Part shown: positions 21,570 through 31,461 of the stretch, one piece after another | Layout of the letters: each line of letters starts with the position of its first letter | Numbering within the stretch: position 1 is the stretch's first letter | Assembly (NCBI GenBank): GCA_932521035.1 | Contig: OW051496.1 | Location: 9,796,001-9,860,000, forward strand | From: Oscheius dolichura | Lineage: Eukaryota > Nematoda > Chromadorea > Rhabditida > Rhabditidae | DNA length: 64,000 nucleotides | Direction: 5' to 3' | Made by a program: the position numbers and the translations under genes | The notes under the pieces: model-generated | Told to the model about the DNA's origin: nothing | The model's input: the letters and a program-made list of their open reading frames with translations, nothing else | The model's database searches: none

Positions 21570-23061
21570 ATGACGCTTTTTTCCTTCCCAGAACTACACG
21601 TTACCCTTTTGGAGAGGATTATCCCAAAGGTTTCGATTCCTTTTCCCTGTTTTCTAAAAGAAAAGATTCCAGTTGAAGCCAATTAGCTACTTCCGCTTGC
21701 AACAGACATGCCGGGATATGGAGGACCTGATTCGAACTAATAAAAATATAAAAGTCCTGGTCAATGCTTCCTGTGAGCTGACTTATGAAAAACCGAAGAA
21801 AAAGAAGAAGAACCAAAAACGCCAATTCCCCTGCAAGTTGACTTGGAATAGGAAGTATTTTACGGCGACGGCTGACAGTCTTTATGGTGTCCGCTTTAAA
21901 AACTTTTATCCATGTAAGTCAAACAATCGGAGTCCATTTCCAACGGATATTCCAAGGATTCAAATTTGGCGGCGCGTCTCCGCTACGAGACCTGGTTCGA
22001 AAGCTTCCAGGTCCCGTAGCGGAGAGGGTTTTCCGAGGAATATCCGTTAGAAATGGACTATATTTGATAGATTCCCCCGTATTTAGATATTCAGTCAAAT
22101 TTCGAAGACTACTGTGAGTTTCTAAAGCATTACCGTATGACTAGTGTGAACATGCCTATCTACTTGGCAACCAATGGTATAGAATTGACTGAAGATCAAT
22201 GTGGCACATTGTACAAAATACTAAAACCCCTAAAGGTGGAACTGAAGAGTTATGGGTCAAATCGATGGGAAGCACTGCTTTCTATAAAACATTTGGTAAG
22301 TATCAGGGAGGGGGAATCGAGAGAAATCGAAAATCCCGATCACTTTTGGTCAAAAGGTCCCACGCCGAATGTTTTCCGACCAGTTACCGTACCCCTATTT
22401 TTTGGAAAGAGTTTTATCTCACAAGTTTTTGAATTTTATCTCATTTTATCTTCCAGAAAGATGTGTACGTTTGGATAGATTCAAATGAATCCATCTCTGT
22501 AATGAAAAAACTCATTGTCAACATTCCAACAGTGCAAATTTTTGCAAGACATCTTAATCAAGAAACTTCGGAAACTGAACTGGATGAGATCATGTCTATC
22601 CTGCAGGTGTAGTCTATTTCCAAAAAAATTAGGCTTACCGGACATTTGTGTCTTCGGGACCTTTTGGCCAAACGGCGAAGAAAAATCGACTGGAAATCCA
22701 AAATCCCGATCACTTTTGGTCAAAAGGTCCCGCACGGAAGGTTTTGCGACCCGTTACGGTAACTCTATTTTTGAAAAAGAACTATACGTTGCCCTCGTTT
22801 ACAAAGTCTTTTCAGTTCTTCCGTTCTTCTCCTCTGCCCAATCTCCATCACTTTTTGTTAACTAAATCCTGGTTTAGAAATGTGACCCCGTCTGTTGTTG
22901 AGTTGTTGAAGAAATTTCGGGATTTTGCTCCAATTTTATCGCGTAAAAGCCAGAAGGGGAAGCCCGTGTTAATCTGTTGGATCCGCACAAACGGGCCTTC
23001 TTGTACAGTTGCCATAAACGAGAGATTCTGGGAGATTGAATATCAAGTCAACTGTGATTAG
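21570..23061 (+). CDS. F-box-like family protein 3
   Basis: Exons 21570-21629, 21673-21913, 22087-22295, 22457-22606 and 22816-23061 encode 301 aa, unbroken. N-terminus MTLFSFPELHVTLLERIIPK, then YFRLQQTCRDMEDLIRTNKN; a Lys-rich insert KKKKKNQKR lies in exon 2. Exon 3 has ELTEDQCGTLYKILKPLK and SNRWEALLSIKHL. Exon 5 begins FFRSSPLPNLHHFLLTKSW. Three of its four introns carry transposable elements (MITE C in intron 2, a half MITE A in intron 3, a full MITE A in intron 4), yet exon phases and lengths match the paralogs exactly. A poly(A) signal AATAAAG is near 23105. Confidence 0.75.
21930..22064. repeat. MITE C copy 2, in intron 2 of F-box-like gene 3
   Basis: AGTCCATTTCCAACGGATAT at the left and ATATCCGTTAGAAATGGACT at the right, with an internal inverted block around CGTCTCCGCTACGAGACC. 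Confidence 0.85.
22303..22422 (-). repeat. MITE A copy 7, partial, in intron 3 of F-box-like gene 3
   Basis: Retains AAATCCCGATCACTTTTGGT and a CCTATTTTTTGGAAAGAG end; the other half is missing. Confidence 0.75.
22611..22786 (-). repeat. MITE A copy 8, in intron 4 of F-box-like gene 3
   Basis: Full-length: AGTCTATTTCCAAAAAAATT to TTTTTGAAAAAGAACTATA. Confidence 0.85.
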
Positions 23062-23845
23062 ATTCAAATTCCCGCCTGCTTCACATTAATCCAAATCTAC
23101 AGAACAATAAAGATCTAATCAAACGGATCGTGTTGTCTTTTTCAGATCAGACATCGCAGAACAGAGTCCACCTTCAGAGAGTATTATCATTCGACGAATC
23201 AAAGATTACTAACCTCTTCTTTGGCGCCGGCTTATCCTCGGAGGTCAAAACAAAAACTGGAAAAGAAGGAGAGGAGAGGAAAGGGGCTTATAATGCTCCC
23301 CAGCAGATTATCCCTTTTCCAGAAGCTTCCAAAAGGAGCCGTATATTTTATTCAGTTCACATTACAGTACCCATCTCGCTTGTAAATTGCCTCCACATTG
23401 CTCATATTATAATTGGCGGATTTTACTATAAAAAGGTGATTTGTTATCAATGTCCCCTCCCCGCTAGGTGGAGGATTGGCGCAATTAGGTTGAGAGTTCA
23501 CGTTGGTCTCATTTCCTCTTAAATATGTCCTTTCTAGTTCATCTTCCTCTGTTTACCATTGAGAAGAAGTGTAGCCCACACAGCATGAATTTAATGAGAC
23601 TGCCACGTATTAGCTGATATGCACTCTTGAATATCCTCATCCCCCCACCATATTATCCTTCTATTCAGGTACAAACTACACGATATAAAGGATCAGTTAG
23701 ATTTCCTTTGGCTACAGTGTCCAAAGAGGAACATAAACTGATAAAAACCATGGAATATGCGAGCAAAAAAGATAATTCGAAGATGAAAACTTCGAAAAAT
23801 ATCATCTCTGCGGTTCCAGCGCGCCGTAAACCGTAATTTGAATGA

Positions 23846-24002
23846 TCTCGATCCTCGATAGTCTGATCCCCTGCACCCGTAAAGTCTTGGCAGGAGGATC
23901 ATCTTTATTCCAAAAAACAGTTACAAAGCTGTCAGGCCTTTATGTCTTTGCCTTAACGAGACTTTACGGGTGCAGGAGATCGTGTTATCGGGTACCGAGC
24001 CA
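23846..24002. repeat. MITE B copy 3
   Basis: ATCCTCGATAGTCTGATCCC and CTGCACCCGTAAAGTCTTGG, mirrored by GAGACTTTACGGGTGCAGG. The internal sequence is inverted relative to most copies (AGGAGGATCATCTTTATTCC comes first). Confidence 0.8.
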
Positions 24003-24033
24003 TTTGGATGCCTGGATGCTCAATTTTTCAGCA

Positions 24034-24319
24034 TACCGTAAAACCTCCAATAGAACCCCCTCCTACGTAAGCGCGCTCTGTTAAAATGCTCTATCTAACT
24101 GACTTTGGGAGTCGATTATTCCGTTATTTTTGGCTTTTCTTCTATTTTTGCTTCTGTAATGCAACATCTAGGGCCCAAAGATCATACTAATACAAGAAAA
24201 AATCATGAGACGGTCGCAAAGACGGTTGCATTGGTGTTTTTGCACGATGCAGATAGAGCATTTTTACAGAGCGCCTTTACGGAGAGGGGGGGGGGGGTTC
24301 TATTAGAGGTTTTACGGTA
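24034..24319. repeat. Inverted-repeat MITE with TACCGTAAAACC ends
   Basis: The left end TACCGTAAAACCTCCAATAG and the right end CTATTAGAGGTTTTACGGTA are inverted copies, and pairing continues for about 60 nt to GCGCTCTGTTAAAATGCTCT. A run of 14 G sits in the right arm. It abuts MITE A copy 9. Confidence 0.8.
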
Positions 24320-24465
24320 GTCTTTTCCAAAAAAAAGGTTACCATACATTTGTCTCTTCGGAAAATCAATAGAAATCGAAAATCTCGATCACTTTTGCTC
24401 AAAAGGTCCCGCGCGGAACGTTTGGCAACCCGTTACGGTAACCCTATTTTTGGAAAGAACTATAT
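24317..24465 (-). repeat. MITE A copy 9
   Basis: TAGTCTTTTCCAAAAAAAAG to ACGGTAACCCTATTTTTGG; part of the left inner arm is deleted. Confidence 0.8.
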
Positions 24466-24824
24466 CTCCTTAATTAAAAGTCCTGCCTTATAATTCCCCC
24501 GACAGTTCAATTAGTTCAAAAGGATACAGCCCCTAAATGAATAACTTCCGCCATTTGATCTAGAGGAAGGGTAATCCTCTTTTCAATTTCCTCAGCCAGT
24601 CGTGTGCGTTTATCGTCAAAAAGGGGAAAAGAAATGGAGGGAGTAATGCACTCTCCGGACATTTTGCTCCGCTAATATCTTGTACGTTTTATAATTCGTA
24701 CTCTCTGTGCCCTGATGTTTTACCATTATCTCCGGCTAACAATATATTTTGTTTGTCGTTTTTCCCATTTTTGTCCTTTTTCTCCCTATAATCCTACACT
24801 TTTTTCTTCCCACCAGGACCCAAA

Positions 24825-27574
24825 ATGTTCGCCTCGACGTCCGCGTTGCTTCCGAGGTGCGCCGTTTGTGGAGCCGACAAAGCAGGACATCATTATAATG
24901 GAATTGTCTGCTCGTGAGTATTTTTAGCCCAAAAAAATTATTAAAAAATGATGATTTTAGCTGCTGTCGCGTCTTCTTCCTACGTCAGACGAAAAGAACA
25001 AAGAAGCCGATTTGTCGCTCCAGGGGGAAGTGCACCATCACGCCGGGTTGGAATTTTTAACCGGGAAATATATAATCAAATCAGCTATTTTAGCAGTCAC
25101 CGATAATTGCCAAGCGTGCAGATATAGGAAATGCTTGGAGGCTAATATGAAACCGGAGGGTAAGCCAGCAACATTAAAATATCAGTCGGTCGATTTTAAT
25201 TCATCCCAGGGGCTCGGGGTACTGTAGCGCTTCATACAGCTGATTTGATCCGTTTCTATAGTTCATTTCCAATGGATATTTCACGGAAAAATCTCTCCGC
25301 TGCCGGACCTGGAAGCTTTCAAACCTGGTCCCATAGCGGAGACGCGTCGCCATGTTTGATTCCATGGAATATCTATTGAAAATGGACTATATGAGTTTTT
25401 GATGCTCTAGTTATACTCATCACCCTCAAAATACTGTAGCACGCTTGAAAATAGCTGTGAATTTTGCTTAAAACACCGGGGTTACCTCAAACAATTATCC
25501 GAAACCACTTTTTTGAAGAGCGAGCCCTATTTTGAATTTACCGCCCTAAAACTCATTCTTCTAAGGATTAAACTTGTTCAGAAGTTGGAAGACAACGTTA
25601 TGTTAAACGAACCGAAGCCCGTCCCTCCATAACTCCAGAAACACCGCCAGTTCTCGAGCCAGAAGGCCAAGAAGTGGTGGAAATTGGAATTAGCCAAGAA
25701 GACACCAATTTACCGATTGAAAACACCCATGAACTTGGACAGAGCCTAGAAATCTCTGCATTTCAACCAGTAAAATCACAACCGGCTGATTCTTTGGGAT
25801 GTGTAAGTTTTTCCACTCGAATTGTTATGATAGGAGTGTTATAGAGGTCAATAACCAATAATTTATCGGCCGGATTCATGTTCCTCAATCCATTGTCCAC
25901 CGTCCAGACGGTTACAGACTACATCAACTGCTTGATGACGTTGCAAAAGTAATCTCTTCTTTTCTAAACATTATGTAATCTTCTTCAGCTACGTGGATAA
26001 TACTTCGGGACTGGACCCAATTGACGTATATGCCAATGTGGATGTCACCCTATCGGATGTTCTTCTCAATTCACAGGTTTGTTCCTCTCGCGCGGCTGTT
26101 GTAACCAAATAAAAACCAAAGATAAGAGGCAGTTTTCAGGCGGCATGGGATAATTTCACTCCGGAAGTGGGAGCCTCCTCCTTGAAGCCTCCCTACAGCT
26201 TGAAACACACCTATCTTCGGTCCATAACACACTTTGCGGATTATGCAACATCAGCTCCGGAAATATTCGCATTAGAGGAGTCGGATAAGGTTCAGAAGCT
26301 TCTTCTCCAAAAAATAGGGTTACCGTAACGGGTCACAAAACCTTCCGCGCGGGACCTTTTGAGCAAAAGTGATCGGGATTTTCGATTTCTCTTGATTTTT
26401 CTTCGCCGTTTGGCCAAAAGGTCCTGAAGAGACAAAGGTACGGTAACCCTATTTTTTGACGATATGTAGTTTAGTTCATTTAAATGGGTTACCGTACTCG
26501 CCAAGCCATGATTTAATCAAACCCCTCAATTATGTCGACTCTTTATAGTTTGGCTTATTTTTACAAGTCTATGGCGCTCTTTTGACCATCCAGATTTAAA
26601 ACTCTTTGGGCGATTTGTAGAGTTTTTCGGCGTCATAAAGCCGCGAAAATCTTGATTAAAAAGAGTTTTGGCGTTCAGGAACAAGTCTCATTCTTAAAAA
26701 CAACCACCAAAATAGAAAAACTGTTCCAGATGAAGCTGATCCAGCACAACTGTATGGATTTGAATTTCCTCGGAGCGATTTATGAATATTGGCAGGCGAA
26801 ATGCGATGGAACGGATTTGAAAGTCCGCGGGAATCGATTTCACCTTTCACCCGAAGAACAAGCAAAGTATTTTCGTTTCAACACCATAACAGAGTGATAT
26901 TTACAGAATAGACTCACTTCAGAAGAGAATAGGACCATATTTCCAATATTTCTGTGAGATCCTCGGCCGATTGGGAGTTGTCAAGGGGGAGCTGGTTATA
27001 CTCAAGTATATCGTCCTTTTTACACCACGTTATTTTATTTCTTACCTAAAAAGGATGACACTTTTCAGCTACCGGAATGTCGGAAAGCGGTCTACAGATA
27101 ATTAACCAAGCCCGGGATAAGTACTGTACGATATTGAGCAGTTATATTGCCGAGAACAATCCATTCATTTCGGTAGCAACCCATACGGAAAGAGTCGGGG
27201 AACTTATCGGAATGGTTCGAGTTATCAAGGTAACTTCTCATTTTTTTTGTGTTAGGATACCGTATTCCCTATATAGTCCTTTTCCAAAAATAGGGTTACC
27301 GTAACGGGTCGCAAACCCTTCCGCGCGGGACCTTTTGAACAAGAGTAATTCTCGATTTCTCCCGATTTTTCTTCGCCGCTTGGCCAAACGGTCCCGAAGA
27401 GACAAATGTACGGGAGTCCAACGGGTTTTACAATGTTACGGTATACTGTAATCTTCAATTATTTTCCAGGAAGCCTCGATATTTATCCAACAGCTCTATA
27501 CCGGTTTTGTTACCATGAATACCGGGAATCTAGCCGGCCAGCTGACCTACGATCTCCATCTCAGGGACTACTAA
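24825..27574 (+). CDS. Nuclear hormone receptor 1 (divergent)
   Basis: Eleven exons, 24825-24913, 24961-25046, 25094-25159, 25582-25802, 25845-25948, 25989-26076, 26140-26289, 26730-26866, 26907-27028, 27069-27229 and 27470-27574, give 442 aa. The DNA-binding domain (residues 12-80) has all eight zinc Cys: CAVCGADKAGHHYNG, CSCCRVFFLRQ, then C-x5-C-x9-C-x2-C. The P-box reads CSCCRVFF instead of CEGCKGFF. After a Pro/Glu-rich hinge, a ligand-binding-domain-like region follows (LDPIDVYANVDVTLSDVLLN, MKLIQHNCMDLNFLGAIYEYW, GELIGMVRVIK) and the protein ends LTYDLHLRDY, without a classic AF-2. Nuclear receptors are ligand-regulated transcription factors; no ligand is predictable. A pyrimidine-rich CCACCAG 8 nt before the ATG could be a trans-splice acceptor. 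Introns hold MITE C and two MITE A. Tandem paralog of 28460-31299. Confidence 0.85.
25257..25392. repeat. MITE C copy 3, in an intron of nuclear receptor 1
   Basis: TATAGTTCATTTCCAATGGA and TCTATTGAAAATGGACTATA ends; internal GTCCCATAGCGGAGACGCG. Confidence 0.85.
26300..26464 (+). repeat. MITE A copy 10, in an intron of nuclear receptor 1
   Basis: CCAAAAAATAGGGTTACCGT to GGTAACCCTATTTTTTGACG. The host intron (26290-26729) is absent from the paralogous receptor. Confidence 0.85.
27272..27419 (+). repeat. MITE A copy 11, in the last intron of nuclear receptor 1
   Basis: ATAGTCCTTTTCCAAAAATA to GAGACAAATGTACGGGAGTC; the right end is degraded. Confidence 0.8.
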
Positions 27575-28459
27575 TCATCCTGCTGTATTATGTATACAAA
27601 GACGCTGATGTTTGTGATATTTTGGGACCTCATAAAGTAGAAAAGAAGCCCGATAAAACGTTTCCAAATCCTCCATTTTTCCCTCTATTCAAAAAGTAGT
27701 TTTTGGCATGTTATTCCGTGATAAAAGGCAAATTTCTGAAGGCCTGTCTGCTGGCTTGTTTTGAAGTGGAGACGAGGGTCAATTCGCCTAATTAGGTGCC
27801 AGATAATCTTCGGATCTTAATGTCTCCGGCCAGGTGTGTGAGGCACACGAGATCCCGATTCAATTAGTCTATTACTCCTGAACTTTCATTCCCCTCGCTA
27901 CACTTCCTGTCAATAAAGTAGTGAACATTGCGCGTCAGCAGATAAGCTACACTATTTTCTTCTTGGGGGAGAGGATGACAAAACGGCTCGATCCCCGATA
28001 ATGCAATCCCCCGCACCCGTAAAATCTCGTCAAGGCAAAGGCACCGTTTTGTATCTGTTCTGAATATATATGATCCTGCTGCCGAGACTTTACGGGTGCA
28101 GGGGAGAGGACTATCATGCACCCTGTCGACAAAATGAGGGCAGGCAAAAAGCTCTCATCCATCTTTGATTGTTGATTTTCTTGGGTTGTGTACAGAAAAG
28201 GAGGACACGCGTAATGCACTGATTAAAATGGCGTATAAAGCGGAATAGTCCAGCTGAACTGAGTTCTGAACTCGAATTAAATATAGCTCAGAGATCAGCG
28301 GCACAGAGCGTTTCATTTCGCGTCGAGTATGAATTTATCGGACTCGAAAATATAATATAGCAGATTTTCCGTTCCTTCTTACAAGGCTTATTTCTCGTCC
28401 TTTGCCTCTGACTCGCTTATCCCTTTCTACTATTTGAATTATTGAAGGTCGTTTAGAAG
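27575..28459. other. Intergenic interval between the two nuclear receptors
   Basis: Contains MITE B copy 4. No coding region recognised. Confidence 0.5.
27985..28117. repeat. MITE B copy 4
   Basis: CCGCACCCGTAAAATCTCG and GAGACTTTACGGGTGCAGG arms; internally shorter than other copies. Confidence 0.8.
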
Positions 28460-31299
28460 ATGGAGCCGTCCACCTCCTCCTCCTCCTCCTCTTGGCCGGT
28501 ATGTAAAGTCTGTGGAGGCGAAAGAGCCGGAAACCATTACAATGGAATGGTTTGTAGCTGTTGTCGTGTTTTCTTCCTCCGTCAGACGAGGAGAACCAGA
28601 CAACCGGAGTGCAAGAGTCAAAGAAAGTGCACCATTTCCCCAGGTAATTAATTTTAGTTCATTTTATTTATCAAAAGTTCCCAGGAGCAATCGACAACTG
28701 CCAATCCTGTCGGTATAAGAAGTGTTTAGAGATTGGAATGCGACCGACGGGTACTCACTTTCGTAGAGAGCAACTAGAACATTTTTAGACGTTGGGAAGC
28801 AAAAGTATACAAAAAGAAGAAAGAAAATTCCACCGGAAGAGAGCAAGCCGACTAATGAAGAAATAATAATGGTGGCTGAAGAATATACCACCAAGCGAAA
28901 GAAGAGAGCAGATACTTATCCAGTGGTTCTAGAAGAACAGCAGGTTTCCAGTATCCTTTTCCATCTATTTTTTATTTAGGAGGATTCCATTGTAGCTGTA
29001 AATGATACTGAATGTTGGGTAGTAGGGGAATATCAAAAACCGGAACCGAGACGAGCTGGCCCTTCCCAGATGGTAGGCTTTTGAAACTATAGTTCTTTTC
29101 CAAAAAAATAGGGTTACTGTAACGGGTCGTAAAACCTTCTGCGCGGTACCTTTTGAGCAAAAGTGATCGGGATTTTCACTTTCGCTCGATTTTTCTTCGC
29201 CGTTTCCTTAAAAGGTCCCGAAGAGACAAATGTACGGCATTTTTTTTTAAGAAAAAGACTTTGTGGTATCTAATTTTCATTTTTAGATCAAAGTGGACAG
29301 TAACTTTTCGGCTGGATTTATGGTTTTGAATACTCTTCGGTCAGCAAAAACAGCCAGTGATTATATCAATTGCTTGACGTCTCTGCAAAGGTACTAGTGG
29401 TTAAAATGGTTCCTTACTCGTTCCTCATTTTTTTCAGTTTTGTGGACAATCCAAAAGGACTGGACCCGATTGACGTCTACGCCAATGTAGAGGCCTCCCT
29501 CGCTGACGTCCTTCTCAATTCCCAGGCTTGTTCCTCTCGAGCTGCTGTATGTAACCTTAAAAATGGAATAATGGCAATTTCTAGGCAGCGTGGGATAAGT
29601 TTTCACCGGTTTCGGGCGGCCATTTCAGTATGAAGCATGTCTATTGTCGGAGTATCACCCGATATGTGGATTATCTCACGGCTGCTCCCGAGCTGTTCAA
29701 CCTACCGGAAACGGATAAAATGAAACTTATCCAGTCAAACAGCACGGATCTTACTGTATTTGGAGCAGTTTACGAAATGTGGAAATGCCAAATTGACACA
29801 AGTGGCAAGTATCTAGCAGATCGCAGCAATCGCTTTCAATTAACATTAGCGGCTCACGATCAGGAAAAGTGTGTTTCTTTGTTTGTTTTTAAGGAACTTT
29901 TTAGGGTAAACAATTTGCAAATGACATTGATACCGTACTTCGAATATTTAATGGAAAAAATGAGAGGCCTTGGGATGAACACGGGAGAATTCCTCATACT
30001 GAAGTATATCGTCTTCTTTACTGCTCGTAAGTTATTTTAGAGATTATGATAGTGATAAAACCTACGCTCCAATGTTTGTTTTCGAAGAACCGCGAGATTC
30101 AAATAATATTATGCCCGCGTCTCTCTCTGCGTCTCTCTGGTTAGAGATAGTGCCCTCGCACGCGTATAATCTCGGCAGACAAACAAGGAGACAACCTCGG
30201 CACCGGGGGATGGTGTCGGTTTCTACCCAGTATCACAAGGTACTAAGGGATTCTGACCATAGCTTGACTGTGCGTCATAACCAAAGTTTTTGGAATAGCC
30301 TCACCGGGGTCAACCGGGGGGCGGCAAAACGGGCAATCCTTTCGGGGAACTGGAATCTGGGGCGGTTGCGCCGCTGTCCAGAAACCTCACTACCAAATTT
30401 CTGAGTATTGGACCTCTCGAACATATAGGAATCCAACTGAAGGAGCTCGACGTCGACTTCCTCACCCACATATCCCACCAGGCAGAAGTAACCGCGCTCT
30501 ATTTGACTGTAATGATAACAGCAGGGGAAGGAGAGTGGTCTCTCTCTCTCTGGTTCCCTAACATGGCGGTCAGTGTGAGAGAAATTTTCCCTGCACCTGT
30601 AAAATTACGGCAGGGGGAGCAGGGCAGGACGGCGGCGGCCGGGGATGGTGTCGGTTTCTACCCAGTATCACAAGGTACTAAGGGATTCTGACCACGGCTT
30701 GACTGTGCGTCATAACCAAAGTTTTTGGAACAGCCTCACCGGGGACAACCGGGGGGCGACAAACGAGGACACCTTCCAGTTAGCTTGGTAGACGATGGTC
30801 CAATTCCCTGCACCCGTAAAGCCTCGGCAAGGCAGAGGTATAAAGTCGTCACAGCCTTGTAACAGTTTGGAATAAAGATGATCTTCCTGCCGAGACTTTA
30901 CGGATGCAGGGGATCGGACTATCGAGGGCCCATCCTTCCGGGGAGCTAGGAGACAGGACACCAACTGCAGTATATAATTTCAGCGGTTGGAATCTCTTAC
31001 AACGGAACATGTATCATCAACGGTGCCCGAGAGAAGTATTGCAACCTATTGAGCAGTTACCTAATTGAAATGGACCCGCTAATGCCGTGGTCGGTCCGGT
31101 TGAGACGGGTGGCTGACCTCATTGGAATGGTTCGAATTATCAAGGTACTTACTCCCTTCTTTTTTCTCCCGTCTAAACTGCTCTCTTTTTCCAGGAAGCA
31201 GCTATCTTTGTCAAGCAATTATACGCCAATTTCGCTAGCACAAATACGGCAGGAATGGCCGGGTCGCTGACTTTTGATCTCCACCTCAGGGAATATTAA
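28460..31299 (+). CDS. Nuclear hormone receptor 2 (divergent, tandem paralog)
   Basis: Exons 28460-28643, 28685-28750, 28789-28943, 28980-29072, 29287-29390, 29438-29525, 29585-29868, 29905-30026, 30984-31144 and 31195-31299 give 453 aa. DNA-binding domain CKVCGGERAGNHYNG, CSCCRVFFLRQTRR, then C-x5-C and CQSCRYKKC: all zinc Cys kept, same unusual P-box as receptor 1. The hinge contains KRRKKIPPEE and KRKKRA, likely nuclear-localisation sequences. The ligand-binding-like region is colinear with receptor 1 (LDPIDVYANVEASLADVLLN, MKLIQSNSTDLTVFGAVYEM) and ends LTFDLHLREY. The intron after 29525 uses a GC donor (CCCAG then GCTTGT), where receptor 1 has GT. Receptor 2 lacks the 440-nt intron of receptor 1 just before MKLIQ. 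Its 957-nt penultimate intron holds an LRR-gene segment and MITE B copy 5. Confidence 0.85.
29088..29260 (+). repeat. MITE A copy 12, in an intron of nuclear receptor 2
   Basis: ATAGTTCTTTTCCAAAAAAA to GAGACAAATGTACGGC. Confidence 0.85.
30130..30780 (+). repeat. Copied LRR-gene segment plus repeat D, arm 1 (in an intron of nuclear receptor 2)
   Basis: Contains two D blocks (GGTTTCTACCCAGTATCACA ... GGCTTGACTGTGCG ... CCTCACCGGGG) around a degenerate copy of an LRR exon: the plus frame reads PNF, stop, VLDLSNI, then KELDVDFLTHISHQ after shifts, matching PNLRVLDLSNNEI and KESDVDFLTHTPHL of the LRR gene at 34535-34659. Orientation is opposite to the source and to arm 2. Confidence 0.75.
30786..30932. 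repeat. MITE B copy 5, in an intron of nuclear receptor 2
   Basis: CCCTGCACCCGTAAAGCCTC and GAGACTTTACGGATGCAGG arms. Confidence 0.85.
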
Positions 31300-31461
31300 A
31301 TCTTTCGTTTTTTTTCTTGTTAATTGTGAGCGTGAAGAGTGTCAATTAGATCGGGATCCTGGGGTGTCATTTTCATATTACCGGTTCACACAGATTCCCG
31401 GATATAATTATATCTCGGGCGTACTTTCCCTTCTACGCGCCTCAGCCTCAACTTCATCGAG

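Larger units (their letters stand above)
23062..24824. other. Intergenic interval dominated by three MITEs
   Basis: Holds MITE B copy 3, the 24034-24319 inverted-repeat element and MITE A copy 9, placed almost end to end. A 131-codon plus-strand frame at 23130-23522 lacks any recognisable motif and I do not call it a gene. Confidence 0.4.

Noticed and set aside
23130-23522. 131-codon plus-strand frame
   Set aside because: No recognisable domain and no related sequence; a minus-strand splice-like segment in the same place is equally plausible, so no call.
30272-30410. Arg/Gly-rich frames in the 30-32 kb duplicated blocks
   Set aside because: These are repeat D plus a stop-containing LRR exon copy, not an active gene.
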